DNA of 46,506 bases from Devosia sp. (GCF_014860165.1 NZ_JACZKG010000062.1:1-46506); one strand, 5' to 3'; counted from the first letter of the stretch, positions 17,206 to 26,104 are shown. Notes: generated by a model from the letters alone, not told the origin. Program-made: numbers and translations.

Positions 17206-18081
17206 CTAGAACGGCAGGCGTAGCCACGAACGCGGTTCCCGGACCAGCCTGAAGCCCAGATTATCGGGTGCGGCTCCGATCGAGCAACCGCCACTGCGCG
17301 AGTCCCGAACGAAGACGCTCATGGGCGTGAGGTGCCTGCCCTCGAGATAGCGGATGCCGCAGCTTTCGACCACGCTGGCGGTCGACCCGTCGGGAGCGAG
17401 CGTGGTGCGATTGGCGCAGGTGGCGGTCCATTCCCAGACATTGCCGGCAATGTCCATCACGCCCATGTCGTTGGCGCCGAAGAAGCCGCTCGGCTGCGGC
17501 CTCGCATCGGCCGGCACGGCGCGGCTCGCCTCCTGCTCGTAGGTTGCGATCCAGCGTTCGGCTGGGTTGTCGGCATCGGTCACCGCGTCCACGGCATGGT
17601 CGACCGCCCGGTCGCCGGCAATGAATATCCACTCCGCCACGGTGGGGAGCCGCCAGGTGTCGCCTGTCCGCTCCGACAGCCACTGCGCGTAGTCCATTGC
17701 GTCATCGAAGCTGACGCCAGTGACGGGGACGTCGGCGCGCGCCGAGCGGATAACGGGTTCCGCCGCGTCGCAGGCGCCGCGCGAGACGCATTCGTGGTAG
17801 TCCGCCAGCGTGACCTGGTGCAGCATGACCTCGATCGGACCGGCCTCGGCCTGCTGCAGCGTCCCATTGACCGGAACTCCATCCATCTGGAAGTCGCCCG
17901 GCAGCCGATACTCATAGGCGTGGGGTGCGACCACTATGGTCTGGGGTCCCCGATAGGCCTCGGCCGGCTTGAGGGACAGGATGTCCATCTGCATCAGCGA
18001 GAAGATGCTCAGCCCGACGAGCAGGCTCGCCGGGAGCAACAGGTCGGCAAGGGTCAGATTTTCGACGGGCCGGGCAGTCAT
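17206..18081 (-). CDS. nirV: NirV-like formylglycine-generating-enzyme-family protein
   Basis: The 291-residue product has an N-terminal hydrophobic anchor (about 10-30) and a SUMF1/FGE-sulfatase domain. Hallmarks are TLADYHECVSRGAC, PVTGVSFDDAMDYAQWLS, WRLPTVAEWIFIAG, NDMGVMDIAGNVWEWTATC and the end NLGFRLVRE. FGE-fold proteins placed after nirK are called NirV; their role in nitrite reduction is unclear. Here it lies 56 bases downstream of nirK on the same strand. The C-terminal core reads SRSGGCSIG with a single cysteine, so classical two-cysteine FGE catalysis is doubtful. Confidence 0.9.
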   Translation of the reverse strand: MTARPVENLTLADLLLPASLLVGLSIFSLMQMDILSLKPAEAYRGPQTIVVAPHAYEYRLPGDFQMDGVPVNGTLQQAEAGPIEVMLHQVTLADYHECVSRGACDAAEPVIRSARADVPVTGVSFDDAMDYAQWLSERTGDTWRLPTVAEWIFIAGDRAVDHAVDAVTDADNPAERWIATYEQEASRAVPADARPQPSGFFGANDMGVMDIAGNVWEWTATCANRTTLAPDGSTASVVESCGIRYLEGRHLTPMSVFVRDSRSGGCSIGAAPDNLGFRLVREPRSWLRLPF

Positions 18082-18137
18082 GTCGCTATACCCCAATGAG
18101 GAAAGCGGCCCACCTGGGGGCGGGCCGCAGACGTGGT

Positions 18138-19283
18138 TCAAGCGATCGGGCTAGGAGCCTGAACCTGCGTCATCAGGTCGTCGTTCCACTCGCCCTCGAC
18201 CTTGAAGTGGGCAGTGGCGCCCAGTTCGACGGCCTCGATGAGGTTGTGGTTGACGTAGGCGTAGATCCCCGGCTGGAGGAAGGTGTAGAGCATGGCGCCT
18301 GCCGCGCCGCCGGGGATGTGCCAGGTTTCGAGATCGACTTCGGGCGCATTGCGGAACTTGCCGGTGTTCCAGACATAGTCGCCATGGCCGCCGATCAGGT
18401 GCGGGCGGGTGTCGCGGTTGGCCTGGCTGTGAACGACCAGTATGGTCTCGCCGACATTGGCCGTCATGGCATTTTCGCCGGTGAGGGCACCTGCCGCACC
18501 GTTGAACACTTCGTGCGTCGGCGTCAGGGTCTTCATCACTTCAAGCATGTCCGAATAGGCGTCACCGGCCGACTCGTAGGTCTTGAAGTTGCCGTCGGCA
18601 TCCTTGGGAATGTAGAAATCCTGCTCGCCGATGTAGAAGATGCGGTCATAGTGCAGCGGCTTGCCGTGGCCATCGTTCAGGCCATCGCGCGGCAGCACCA
18701 TGATGGCGCCATTCATGCCCGACACGACGTGCCACGGGATCATCGGACCCCCGGGCGCGCAGTGATAAACGAACGTGCCGGGGCGCGTCGCCTTGAACCG
18801 CAGCTTCACCTGCTCGCCGGGATTGACCAGCGTCAGGCCGCCACCGCCAAGGGCACCGGTGGCCGAGTGGAAGTCGATATTGTGCTGCAGCATGTTGGTG
18901 TCGGGGTTGATCAGCGTCAGTTCGACGTAATCGCCCTCGTGAACCACCATCAGCGGGCCCGGAACCGAGCCATTGAAAGTCATCGCATGGACAGTGGTGC
19001 CCAGATCGTCGATCACCAGGGGCTTTTCTTCGATGGTGAGCGTGAACTCGACGACCTTGGGGCCGCCGACGGCAATCTGATCATGCGCGTGGACGCCGGG
19101 AGGCGCCACCAAATCCACCTTGACGCGCGGCAGGGTGCTCAGATCGGGCGCCGGGCCGGTGACGACACCGGCGTCCTCCGCGCTGGCAGGCACCGACGCA
19201 AGCACGGTGCCGAAAACACCTGCTAGCGCGACGCCGGCCATCAGGTTGCGGCGTCCGAGGTTGATGTCGTCATGGTCTTCCAT
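18138..19283 (-). CDS. nirK: Copper-containing nitrite reductase NirK
   Basis: NirK reduces nitrite to nitric oxide in the periplasm. The 381-residue precursor begins [17 protein letters not shown], a twin-arginine-type signal. Type 1 copper ligands are His134, Cys175, His185 and Met190 ([31 protein letters not shown]). Type 2 ligands are His139, His174 and a C-terminal His in YVNHNLIEA. Asp137 and the His in [13 protein letters not shown] are the catalytic pair. ATG 19283 has a GGAG site; the frame open to 20081 is antisense to pseudoazurin. An FNR-type box lies 80.5 bases upstream. Confidence 0.97.
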   Translation of the reverse strand: MEDHDDINLGRRNLMAGVALAGVFGTVLASVPASAEDAGVVTGPAPDLSTLPRVKVDLVAPPGVHAHDQIAVGGPKVVEFTLTIEEKPLVIDDLGTTVHAMTFNGSVPGPLMVVHEGDYVELTLINPDTNMLQHNIDFHSATGALGGGGLTLVNPGEQVKLRFKATRPGTFVYHCAPGGPMIPWHVVSGMNGAIMVLPRDGLNDGHGKPLHYDRIFYIGEQDFYIPKDADGNFKTYESAGDAYSDMLEVMKTLTPTHEVFNGAAGALTGENAMTANVGETILVVHSQANRDTRPHLIGGHGDYVWNTGKFRNAPEVDLETWHIPGGAAGAMLYTFLQPGIYAYVNHNLIEAVELGATAHFKVEGEWNDDLMTQVQAPSPIA

Positions 19284-19356
19284 TTGTGCTCTCCAGAAAT
19301 CCGGCCGCTGTTTGGACCGGTCGATGCTGGAATAGTTGACTGTGCGACCTCTATCT

Positions 19357-19370
19357 TTGACGCGGCTCAA
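19357..19370 (-). promoter_or_regulatory. FNR/NnrR-type box of nirK
   Basis: TTGAC-GCGG-CTCAA, or TTGAG-CCGC-GTCAA on the minus strand, differs from a perfect palindrome by one base. Its centre is 80.5 bases from the nirK ATG, implying a leader of about 39 bases if activation is from -41.5. Confidence 0.75.
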
Positions 19371-19419
19371 ATTTCGGCGGAGTTTTATTTCGTCGGCAGC
19401 TGCGACATTTCGGCCGAAT

Positions 19420-19433
19420 TTGACCCGCGTCAA
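19420..19433 (+). promoter_or_regulatory. Palindromic FNR/NnrR-type box of the pseudoazurin gene
   Basis: TTGAC-CCGC-GTCAA is a perfect inverted repeat with the family spacing. Its centre is 82.5 bases upstream of the pseudoazurin ATG. Together with the nirK box it gives each divergent gene its own site, 63 bases centre to centre. Confidence 0.85.
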
Positions 19434-19508
19434 AGAAAGATGGCTGGACCTGATAGAAAAGGCCGGCAAGAGACGCGAACGGATCGCATCTCGATCCAGG
19501 AGAAGAAA

Positions 19509-19946
19509 ATGAACACGTTCGTCAAAGCAACCTTCGTTGCGCTGCTCATGGCGGCACCCGTCCCCGCTTATGCGGCCAATTTCGAAGTTCACATGCTCAA
19601 CAAGGGTGAAGCCGGCGCTATGGTGTTCGAACCTGCGCTGGTCCAGGTTGCCCCTGGCGACACAGTAACCTTCCTGCCGACCGACAAGGGCCACAACGCC
19701 GAATCGATCAAGGATGCGATGCCGGAAGGCGCCGAGGCCTTCAAGGGCGCCATGGGCAAGGAAGTCGTCGTCACCTTCACCACTGAAGGCGTTTATGGCA
19801 TCAAGTGCGCACCCCATTTCGGCATGGGCATGGTTGCCGCCGTCGTCGTCGGCGCGCCTACCAATATCGACGCCGTCCGGGAAGCCAAGTTGCCCGGCAA
19901 GGCCAAGGAACGTTTCGAAGCCGCTCTGGTCGAAGCAGGTCTCTAG
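19509..19946 (+). CDS. Pseudoazurin, electron donor to NirK
   Basis: This blue copper protein carries electrons from the bc1 complex to nitrite reductase in the periplasm. A 22-residue signal peptide (ending PVPAYA) is followed by [11 protein letters not shown]. Copper ligands His62, Cys100, His103 and Met108 become 40, 78, 81 and 86 in the mature chain, the standard pseudoazurin numbering ([20 protein letters not shown]). AGGAG lies six bases before the ATG. The divergent arrangement with nirK supports a dedicated donor. Confidence 0.96.
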   Translation: MNTFVKATFVALLMAAPVPAYAANFEVHMLNKGEAGAMVFEPALVQVAPGDTVTFLPTDKGHNAESIKDAMPEGAEAFKGAMGKEVVVTFTTEGVYGIKCAPHFGMGMVAAVVVGAPTNIDAVREAKLPGKAKERFEAALVEAGL

Positions 19947-19980
19947 CCTCTGACGAGCGAATTGATGCACGACTCGGCTT

Positions 19981-20658
19981 ATGATGACGGCGATGATTGA
20001 AAATCTCCAGTCGTGGGCCCCGTTCACCGGTTCGCTGGCCGCCTTTCTCGCTTCGCATGCGATCCCGGCGCGGCCGCCCATAAGACGGCGGCTGGTCGGG
20101 ATCGTGGGCGAGCGGGCCTATCTCATCCTCTATTCGGTCATGTCCCTGCTGCTGCTGGGCTGGCTGTTCCGGTCAGCGGGAGAGGCTCCCTATATCGAAC
20201 TCTGGCCGGTGCAGGATTGGCAGCGTGTCGTCCCCCAGATACTCGTTCCCCTGGCTTTTGCGATGGGAACGATTGGCCTGTTCACCGCCAATCCACTATC
20301 GCTTTCGCTCGACCGGCAGGACTCCCGTTCGGCTTCATCGAGCATTCTGGGCATAACGCGCCATCCAGTCCTGTGGGCTTTGGCGCTGTGGGCGGCCGCC
20401 CACCTGGCGCCCAATGGTGACCTGGCGCATGTGCTGCTGTTTGGCATCCTGCTGGTGCTCTGCCTGGGCGGCATGGTGCTGATGGATCGGCGGTCGGCAC
20501 GACAGCTGGGCGAGGCCCGATGGATGGAACTGACTCAGCCAGACCGCTCGTCCCGTTTTCGCGGCCCGGCGCCGTGCACTGGCCAACACGGCGCGAAGCC
20601 CTGCTCGCGCTGTTGGGGCTGCTTGTCGCCAATACCATGGCCCTGCTGCACGGGCTGA
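19981..20658 (+). CDS. nnrU: NnrU family membrane protein, C-terminus frameshifted
   Basis: NnrU is a multi-helix membrane protein of denitrification clusters with no firm biochemical role. The frame shows the family pattern [39 protein letters not shown] in pieces, then [38 protein letters not shown] [12 protein letters not shown], and [12 protein letters not shown]. After about residue 187 the reading becomes an unlikely Cys/Pro/Arg-rich tail ([10 protein letters not shown]). The expected last helix is encoded one frame back at 20520-20681. Start choice among ATGs at 19981, 19984 and 19993 is open. Confidence 0.85.
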   Translation: MMTAMIENLQSWAPFTGSLAAFLASHAIPARPPIRRRLVGIVGERAYLILYSVMSLLLLGWLFRSAGEAPYIELWPVQDWQRVVPQILVPLAFAMGTIGLFTANPLSLSLDRQDSRSASSSILGITRHPVLWALALWAAAHLAPNGDLAHVLLFGILLVLCLGGMVLMDRRSARQLGEARWMELTQPDRSSRFRGPAPCTGQHGAKPCSRCWGCLSPIPWPCCTG

Positions 20659-20681
20659 TCATCGGCGTGCCGGCCATCTGA
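20520..20681 (+). pseudogene. Out-of-frame native C-terminus of nnrU
   Basis: In the -1 frame relative to nnrU this stretch reads [12 protein letters not shown]...[26 protein letters not shown]...AI and then TGA. It forms a final membrane helix and a short end typical of NnrU proteins. The switch point lies between about 20525 and 20550. A one-base deletion (or two-base insertion) would explain it, as would a sequencing error. Confidence 0.75.
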
Positions 20682-20704
20682 CCGGCTCGTCAGCGGGCGC
20701 ATCG

Positions 20705-20718
20705 TTGCGCTGCCGCAA
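20705..20718 (+). promoter_or_regulatory. Palindromic NnrR/FNR-type box upstream of the DUF59 operon
   Basis: TTGCG-CTGC-CGCAA is a perfect inverted repeat with TTG-N8-CAA spacing. Its centre is 61.5 bases from the ATG at 20773, the same as at nnrS. The half-site differs from FixK-type TTGAC, so a different family member (NnrR?) may prefer it. Confidence 0.75.
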
Positions 20719-20772
20719 AGAACGCAGGCCCGCGCATGGGCTATCCAGACACCGTTCACCCGGAGGGGTCGC

Positions 20773-21102
20773 ATGACCTTTGAACCGAGCATCGCCCCGT
20801 CGTTGCAGCCCAGCCTTGCGCGGGTGCTCGACCCTGAGATCGGCATCAATATCGTGGATCTGGGACTGGTTTATCTCGCCCAGGAGCGGGACCGGCACAT
20901 CGACGTCCAGATGACGTTGACGAGTCGCGCCTGCCCGATGGGCAGGCTGGTCATCGAGGAGGTCCGCGATCAGGTGGCTTCGGATTTTCCGGCGGCCGTC
21001 ACGGTGAACATCGAACTGGTCTGGGATCCGCCCTGGAACCCGGACTTCATCAACGATGCCGGGCGCCGCGCGCTCGGCCGACAGCCCAAAGGAAACTCCT
21101 GA
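20773..21102 (+). CDS. DUF59/MIP18-family (SufT/PaaD-like) protein
   Basis: The 109-residue protein carries the DUF59 pattern: LARVLDPEIGINIVDLGLVY, MTLTSRACPMG, and WDPPWNPDFINDAGRRALG. This family helps iron-sulfur cluster assembly (SufT, MIP18) or phenylacetyl-CoA oxygenase maturation (PaaD). In denitrifying bacteria copies near nor, nnrS or nirK may serve a cluster or metal centre in the pathway; the client is unknown. The start has a GGAGGGG site and the stop overlaps the next gene by one base. Confidence 0.9.
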   Translation: MTFEPSIAPSLQPSLARVLDPEIGINIVDLGLVYLAQERDRHIDVQMTLTSRACPMGRLVIEEVRDQVASDFPAAVTVNIELVWDPPWNPDFINDAGRRALGRQPKGNS

Positions 21103-21353
21103 TGTGCAGCGACTGCCAGGCCGGCGAAACCATCATCGATGTGCGCGTGATCGCACCACGCATGCGCCACCCGATGATCTTCACCGCCTTCCATAATCTC
21201 AATGCCGGCGAAGCCTTCATCATCGTCAACGACCACGACCCCAAGCCCCTGCACTATCAGTTCGCCGCCGAATATCCGGGCACGTTCGACTGGGTGTACG
21301 AACAGCAGGGCCCGGAAGTCTGGCAGGTTCGCGTCACGCGTACGGCGGCTTGA
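21102..21353 (+). CDS. DUF2249 domain protein
   Basis: The 83-residue protein matches DUF2249: IDVRVIAPRMRHPMIFTAFHNLNAGEAF in pieces, NDHDPKPLHYQF, and GPEVWQVRV. The N-terminus adds a CSDC pair. These small TusA-like-fold proteins occur with hemerythrins and denitrification genes but their biochemistry is unknown. It shares one base with the DUF59 gene stop and is followed closely by the NnrS-like gene. Confidence 0.9.
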   Translation: MCSDCQAGETIIDVRVIAPRMRHPMIFTAFHNLNAGEAFIIVNDHDPKPLHYQFAAEYPGTFDWVYEQQGPEVWQVRVTRTAA

Positions 21354-21360
21354 CCGGTCC

Positions 21361-22425
21361 ATGGGCAGCCTGGTTCCCAGGTCGCTACTAGCTGCCACTG
21401 CCACGCTGGCAGTGGCAGGACTCTATGGCGGACTGGTGCGGATCGGCGTGCCGCTGCCCTATTGGACGGGACCCACCGAACTCCACGGCCTGGTCATGAT
21501 GCAGGGCGTCTTCGGCACCCTGGTGCCACTCGAGCGAGCCGTGGCCCTGCGCAGTCCCCTCTGGTTCAGCGGACCCATAATCTCGATGCTGGCCACGGCG
21601 GGGCTGCTGGCCGGCCTGCCGCCAGGCATGGGCTTTTTCGCCTATGTCATCGCGGCGCTGATATTCGTCGGCATGTCCAGCTACGTCCTGCGGTTGCAGC
21701 CTACTGCGTTCAACATCGCGCTGCTGCTTGGCGCCGGTGCGCTATTGCTGGCCGCGGTCCAGGTCCTGGTAGAGGACGGCGCGATCGCCAGCGCCCTGCC
21801 CTGGTGGCTCGCCTATCTGGTGCTGACGATATCCGGTGAGCGGCTGGAGCTCAGCCGATTGATGGGACAGAGCCCCTTGGCGGTGGCTGTCTTTTTCGCC
21901 GCATCGGCAACGCTGCTGCTGGGCTGCGTCGGCGGATTGGACAATAGCTGGGCCATGATGAGCTTCGCGGCCGGACTGCTGGCCATGGCCGCCTGGCTCT
22001 GGCGCCACGACATCGCGCGTCACACCATCAGGATGCGGGGCCAGACCAGGTTCATGGCTGCGGCGATTCTCTGCGGGCATGGTTGGCTAGCAGTGGCCGG
22101 TTTGCTCGCCTTCGGCGTGATCCCAACGGCCGCCGGGGTGGATGCATTGATCCATGCAATCACCATAGGCTTTGCCATGTCGATGATCCTGGGACATGCC
22201 CTGATCATCCTGCCAGCTGTGGCCAATGTCAGGATCGGCTATACGCCTTGGATGTTCGCGCCGCTCGCTTTGCTGCAACTGGCGATGGGCTGGCGCATTA
22301 TCGCCGACTGGTTCGTCCCCGACTGGCGCTGGCCTTCCGGATTGCTGACAGTCGTGGCGCTTGCCGGTTTCGCGGCGCTTGGCATTGGCGTCAGGGCGCG
22401 TGCGCGCCGCCGCTCAGCACCATGA
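21361..22425 (+). CDS. NnrS-like polytopic membrane protein
   Basis: The 354-residue protein has about twelve membrane helices. Its architecture recalls NnrS: ELHGLVMMQGVFGTLVPLERAV parallels the NnrS HEM...G helix, and DALIHAITIGFAMSMILGHALIILPAV parallels the HVATVGCLGAMTLAVMTRA...H helix. I believe it belongs to an uncharacterised family found in denitrification clusters. Conserved histidines in two helices suggest heme or copper binding. It is the third gene of a DUF59-DUF2249 operon and its 3' end overlaps the convergent DUF2249 gene by 35 bases. Confidence 0.8.
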   Translation: MGSLVPRSLLAATATLAVAGLYGGLVRIGVPLPYWTGPTELHGLVMMQGVFGTLVPLERAVALRSPLWFSGPIISMLATAGLLAGLPPGMGFFAYVIAALIFVGMSSYVLRLQPTAFNIALLLGAGALLLAAVQVLVEDGAIASALPWWLAYLVLTISGERLELSRLMGQSPLAVAVFFAASATLLLGCVGGLDNSWAMMSFAAGLLAMAAWLWRHDIARHTIRMRGQTRFMAAAILCGHGWLAVAGLLAFGVIPTAAGVDALIHAITIGFAMSMILGHALIILPAVANVRIGYTPWMFAPLALLQLAMGWRIIADWFVPDWRWPSGLLTVVALAGFAALGIGVRARARRRSAP

Positions 22426-22891
22426 TGCGATAGCTCTCTTCCTGCCAACGCCCGAAGCAGGCATGCCCCAGGTCGATGAGCCGGGCAGTCAGGTCTGCCG
22501 GTTCGCTCGACAGCAGCGCGAACAGCACCTGGCCCGGCGCCAATCCCTCCAGCGCCGTCACAATCGCGCCCGCGGCCTCGTCAGGCGCGGTGCCGCTCAG
22601 GTCGAGCAGCGCTGCAGGCCTGGGCCAGGTCAACGGATCGGCCGGGTACACCTCCGGTTCGGACTGTTGCCGCGGCGTGAACAGGACCTGCCAGGTCCCG
22701 TCGGGCAGAGAGGTGGCCGCGTTGTCGAAGCCACGGCCGTCGAGGAGCCGGAGCAAGGGCTCAGGCTTGAAGGGCGCTATCAGCAACAGCGACTGGCGCG
22801 GCGCCAGCGCGTCGATCGCGGCCATGATGCTGGTAAACGGTTCGCCCCTGGCATGGGGAATGTCGGCTATGTCCAGTACTCTAGGGGTCAT
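22391..22891 (-). CDS. Two-domain DUF2249 protein
   Basis: The 166 residues contain two DUF2249-like repeats. The first is LDIADIPHARGEPFTSIMAAIDALAPRQSLLLIAPFKPEPLL in pieces (about 6-70); the second is LLDLSGTAPDEAAGAIVTALEGLAPGQVLF in pieces (about 95-160). Both end in an aromatic-hydrophobic strand (WQVLF, YRIMVL). The function is unknown. It faces the NnrS-like gene and shares its last 35 bases with it. No FNR box was seen upstream. Confidence 0.85.
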   Translation of the reverse strand: MTPRVLDIADIPHARGEPFTSIMAAIDALAPRQSLLLIAPFKPEPLLRLLDGRGFDNAATSLPDGTWQVLFTPRQQSEPEVYPADPLTWPRPAALLDLSGTAPDEAAGAIVTALEGLAPGQVLFALLSSEPADLTARLIDLGHACFGRWQEESYRIMVLSGGAHAP

Positions 22892-22998
22892 GCATGGCCT
22901 TCACGATGCCAGCGGCCACCGCATCGCGGCCCGGCCTGTCCAGTGAGCTTAGTCAGTTCCCGAGGTGCCTGCACCATCGGAATGGGCCGCCGCGGCGG

Positions 22999-23523
22999 TC
23001 ATGCCACCGCTGGGGCCAGCGCCTTTTCCAGAACGACCATTGTGGTGTCGCCCAGATAGGCATTGGCGCTGAAGCCCATTTCCTTTTCGAGGCGGATCGC
23101 CGCCACATTGGATCGATCCTCAAGCGCGCGCAGGCGCTTGACGCCCTTGGTCTCGGCAATGCGCGTGAGGTGTCCCAGCAGCTCCCAGCCTATGCCGCGA
23201 TTCTTGTAGTCCCGGCGGAGGGACACGGCGACTTCGCCGGTTTCGAGCTTGTCATCGCAAGCCAGCATGGCAGCGGCGATGATCGGCCCGCCCTCACGCT
23301 CGAAGGCGACGAAACTCTCCGTGTGCACATGATCGACCCTGATCATGGCCGCGAGCCGCTCGTGCCCGACTTCCTTGACGGTTCCCAGAAACCGGAAGCG
23401 CAGATCCTCGGGCGTGACGTGCTCGAAGAACTCGTGCAGGGTAACCTCGTCATCGGGGCGAACCGGCCGCACGCGGAACTTGAAGCCACTATGGGTGGTC
23501 AAATGGGTGCTCCAATCGGTCAT
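22999..23523 (-). CDS. GNAT family N-acetyltransferase
   Basis: The 174-residue protein has the GNAT fold: FRVRPVRPDDEVTLHEFFEHVTPEDLRFRFLG in pieces, then VAVSLRRDYKNRGIGWELLGHL, where RNRGIG-like RDYKNRGIG forms the acetyl-CoA loop, and a C-terminal ALEDRSNVAAIRLEKEMGF. It resembles the GNAT domain of protein lysine acetyltransferases that act on acyl-CoA synthetases. Being divergent from phosphoketolase-acetate kinase and sharing an FNR-like box, it may tune acetate metabolism; that link is inferred. Confidence 0.88.
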   Translation of the reverse strand: MTDWSTHLTTHSGFKFRVRPVRPDDEVTLHEFFEHVTPEDLRFRFLGTVKEVGHERLAAMIRVDHVHTESFVAFEREGGPIIAAAMLACDDKLETGEVAVSLRRDYKNRGIGWELLGHLTRIAETKGVKRLRALEDRSNVAAIRLEKEMGFSANAYLGDTTMVVLEKALAPAVA

Positions 23524-23596
23524 GGCGTGCGGACTCCTTCAATCGCCGGCAGGTCGTTTGTGCCTGGCAACATATTCGAGCCGGCAGGCTAAGCAT

Positions 23597-23610
23597 TTGC
23601 GCAGGATCAA
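23597..23610. promoter_or_regulatory. FNR-like box between GNAT gene and phosphoketolase
   Basis: TTGCG-CAGG-ATCAA has one perfect FNR half (ATCAA) and correct spacing. The centre is 80.5 bases from the GNAT start and 116.5 bases from the phosphoketolase ATG. The GNAT distance equals that of nirK. Confidence 0.55.
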
Positions 23611-23719
23611 ATTGTTGGCCGGGGACTGCGCTACATGAGGAGCACCATCGGAATGGGACCTGCCCGGAACCCCGGGCGCGATCCCTTCCCTATTGGACAG
23701 CAAAGGGACGAAGAGAACC

Positions 23720-26104
23720 ATGAAACCAGCTGGTGAACACCCCCTTCGGCCCGATGAACTGGCGCTCATCGACCGCTACTGGCGCGCCGCCAATTACATC
23801 TCGGTCGGGCAGATCTATCTCCTCGACAATCCGCTGCTGCGCGAGCCGCTGAAGGCCGAACATGTCAAACCGCGGCTTCTGGGACATTGGGGCACCACGC
23901 CTGGCCTCAATTTCGTGTATGCCCATCTCAACCGGGTCATCCGTCGGCGTGATCTCGACATGATCTATGTCTGCGGCCCCGGACATGGCGGCCCCGGCAT
24001 GGTCGCCAATACCTGGCTCGAAGGCAGCTACAGCGAAATATATCCGGAGGTTTCGCTCGACGAGGCCGGCCTCGGACGACTGTTCCGCCAGTTCTCCTTC
24101 CCGGGCGGCGTGCCGAGCCATGCTTCGCCCGAAACGCCCGGATCGATCCATGAAGGGGGCGAACTGGGCTATGCCCTCGTCCACGCCTTCGGCGCGGCAT
24201 TCGACAATCCGGAGCTGATTGTTGCCTGTGTGGTCGGCGACGGCGAGGCCGAGACCGGCGCGCTTGCGGCTTCATGGCATTCCAACAAGTTCCTCAATCC
24301 GGTCAGCGACGGGGCGGTGCTGCCGATCCTGCACCTGAACGGCTACAAGATCGCCAATCCGACGATCATGGGCCGGATGAGCGACGCCGACCTCGAGCAC
24401 ATCTTCCTGGGCCTGGGCTGGGAGCCTCTGTTCGTTTCGGGTGACGACCCTGCCACGATGCACCAGGACATGGCCGCGGCGCTCGATCGGGCGGTCGCTC
24501 AGATCCAGCAGATCCAGAATGCGGCACGCGACAGCCGCGAGCCGTCCACCATGCCGCGCTGGCCGATGATCGTGCTGCGTTCGCCCAAGGGATGGACCGG
24601 CCCCAAGGAGGTCGACGGCAAGAAGGTCGAGGGCTTCTGGCGCTCCCATCAGGTGCCGGTCAGCAATGCCCGTGGCGATGCCGGCCACCGCGACCTGCTC
24701 GAACAATGGATGCGCAGCTACCGTCCGGACGAGCTGTTCGATGCACAGGGGCGCCCGCAGGCGGACCTGCGGACGCTGGCTCCGACCGGCGAGCGGCGCA
24801 TGGGCATGAACCCGCACGCCAATGGTGGCCTGCTCAAGCAGGACCTGATTCTGCCGGACTACCGGGCATTCGCACTGGCCGTGCCGCGGCCGGGACAGCC
24901 CATTGCCGAGGCAACGCGCGTCATGGGCGAATATCTGGCCGATGTCATGCATCTCAACGCCGCGGCGCGCAATTTCCGCCTCGTGGGCCCGGATGAGACG
25001 GCCTCAAACCGGCTCGACGCGGTGTTCGGCGTGACCGATCGCGTCTGGATGGAGAGAATCGAGCCCTACGATACCAACCTGGCCCCCGATGGGCGCGTGA
25101 TGGAAATCCTCAGCGAGCACCTCTGCCAGGGGTGGCTCGAGGGCTATCTGCTGACCGGCCGGCATGGTCTCTTCTCCTGCTATGAAGCCTTCATCCACAT
25201 CGTGGACTCGATGTTCAACCAGCACGCCAAGTGGCTCAAGGTGTCGCGCGAGCTGGCGTGGCGGAAGCCCATCGCGTCCCTGAACTACCTGCTGACCTCC
25301 CATGTCTGGCGGCAGGATCACAACGGCTTTTCGCACCAGGATCCCGGCTTCATCGACCTGGTTGCCAACAAGAAGGCCGATATCGTGCGCATCTACCTGC
25401 CGCCCGATGCCAATTGCCTGCTCTGGGTCACGGACCATTGCCTGCGGACCTATGACCGCATCAACGTGATCGTCGCGGGCAAGCAGCCGTGGCCGCAATG
25501 GCTGGACATCACGGCCGCCGCCCATCATTGCGATGTCGGTATCGGCGCCTGGGACTGGGCCGGAACCGTCAGCGGCGACGAGGAGCCGGACCTGGTGATG
25601 GCCTGCGCCGGCGACGTGCCCACGCTCGAGACGCTGGCCGCCACCGACCTGCTGCGGCGGGCGCTGCCGGGGCTCAAGATTCGCGTCGTCAACGTGGTCG
25701 ACCTGATGACGCTGCAATCGGAATACCAGCATCCGCATGGGCTGGCCGATGAGCAATTCGACGCGCTGTTCACCACCGACAAGCCCGTCGTCTTTGCCTA
25801 TCACGGCTATCCGCACCTCATTCACCGGCTGGTCTACAAGCGGGAAAACCACGACAATTTCCATGTGCACGGTTTCCAGGAGGAAGGCACCACCACCACG
25901 CCATTCGACATGACGGTGCTCAACGGCATCGATCGATTCCACCTCGCTCTCGCCGCGCTCAAATGGCTGCCTGACCTGGGTGAGGCGGGTGCGGCGCTCA
26001 AGGCCGAGCTGGAAGCCGGGCTCGCCCGCCACGACGCCTATGTCCGCGAACATGGCGAGGACATGCCCGAGATACTCGAATGGAAATGGACCCATGGGCG
26101 CTGA
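23720..26104 (+). CDS. xfp: Xylulose-5-phosphate/fructose-6-phosphate phosphoketolase
   Basis: This thiamine-diphosphate enzyme splits xylulose 5-phosphate or fructose 6-phosphate with phosphate into acetyl phosphate and a shorter sugar phosphate. The 794 residues match the family in length. Motifs include [63 protein letters not shown] in pieces, [10 protein letters not shown] and NGYKIANPT. The ATG at 23720 is chosen over an in-frame TTG at 23693. Its stop overlaps the ackA start region, so product and consumer of acetyl phosphate are coupled. Confidence 0.96.
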   Translation: MKPAGEHPLRPDELALIDRYWRAANYISVGQIYLLDNPLLREPLKAEHVKPRLLGHWGTTPGLNFVYAHLNRVIRRRDLDMIYVCGPGHGGPGMVANTWLEGSYSEIYPEVSLDEAGLGRLFRQFSFPGGVPSHASPETPGSIHEGGELGYALVHAFGAAFDNPELIVACVVGDGEAETGALAASWHSNKFLNPVSDGAVLPILHLNGYKIANPTIMGRMSDADLEHIFLGLGWEPLFVSGDDPATMHQDMAAALDRAVAQIQQIQNAARDSREPSTMPRWPMIVLRSPKGWTGPKEVDGKKVEGFWRSHQVPVSNARGDAGHRDLLEQWMRSYRPDELFDAQGRPQADLRTLAPTGERRMGMNPHANGGLLKQDLILPDYRAFALAVPRPGQPIAEATRVMGEYLADVMHLNAAARNFRLVGPDETASNRLDAVFGVTDRVWMERIEPYDTNLAPDGRVMEILSEHLCQGWLEGYLLTGRHGLFSCYEAFIHIVDSMFNQHAKWLKVSRELAWRKPIASLNYLLTSHVWRQDHNGFSHQDPGFIDLVANKKADIVRIYLPPDANCLLWVTDHCLRTYDRINVIVAGKQPWPQWLDITAAAHHCDVGIGAWDWAGTVSGDEEPDLVMACAGDVPTLETLAATDLLRRALPGLKIRVVNVVDLMTLQSEYQHPHGLADEQFDALFTTDKPVVFAYHGYPHLIHRLVYKRENHDNFHVHGFQEEGTTTTPFDMTVLNGIDRFHLALAALKWLPDLGEAGAALKAELEAGLARHDAYVREHGEDMPEILEWKWTHGR

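Noticed and set aside
18096..19226. Plus-strand open frame (376 codons) opposite nirK
   Set aside because: Antisense to a nitrite reductase with all copper ligands intact.
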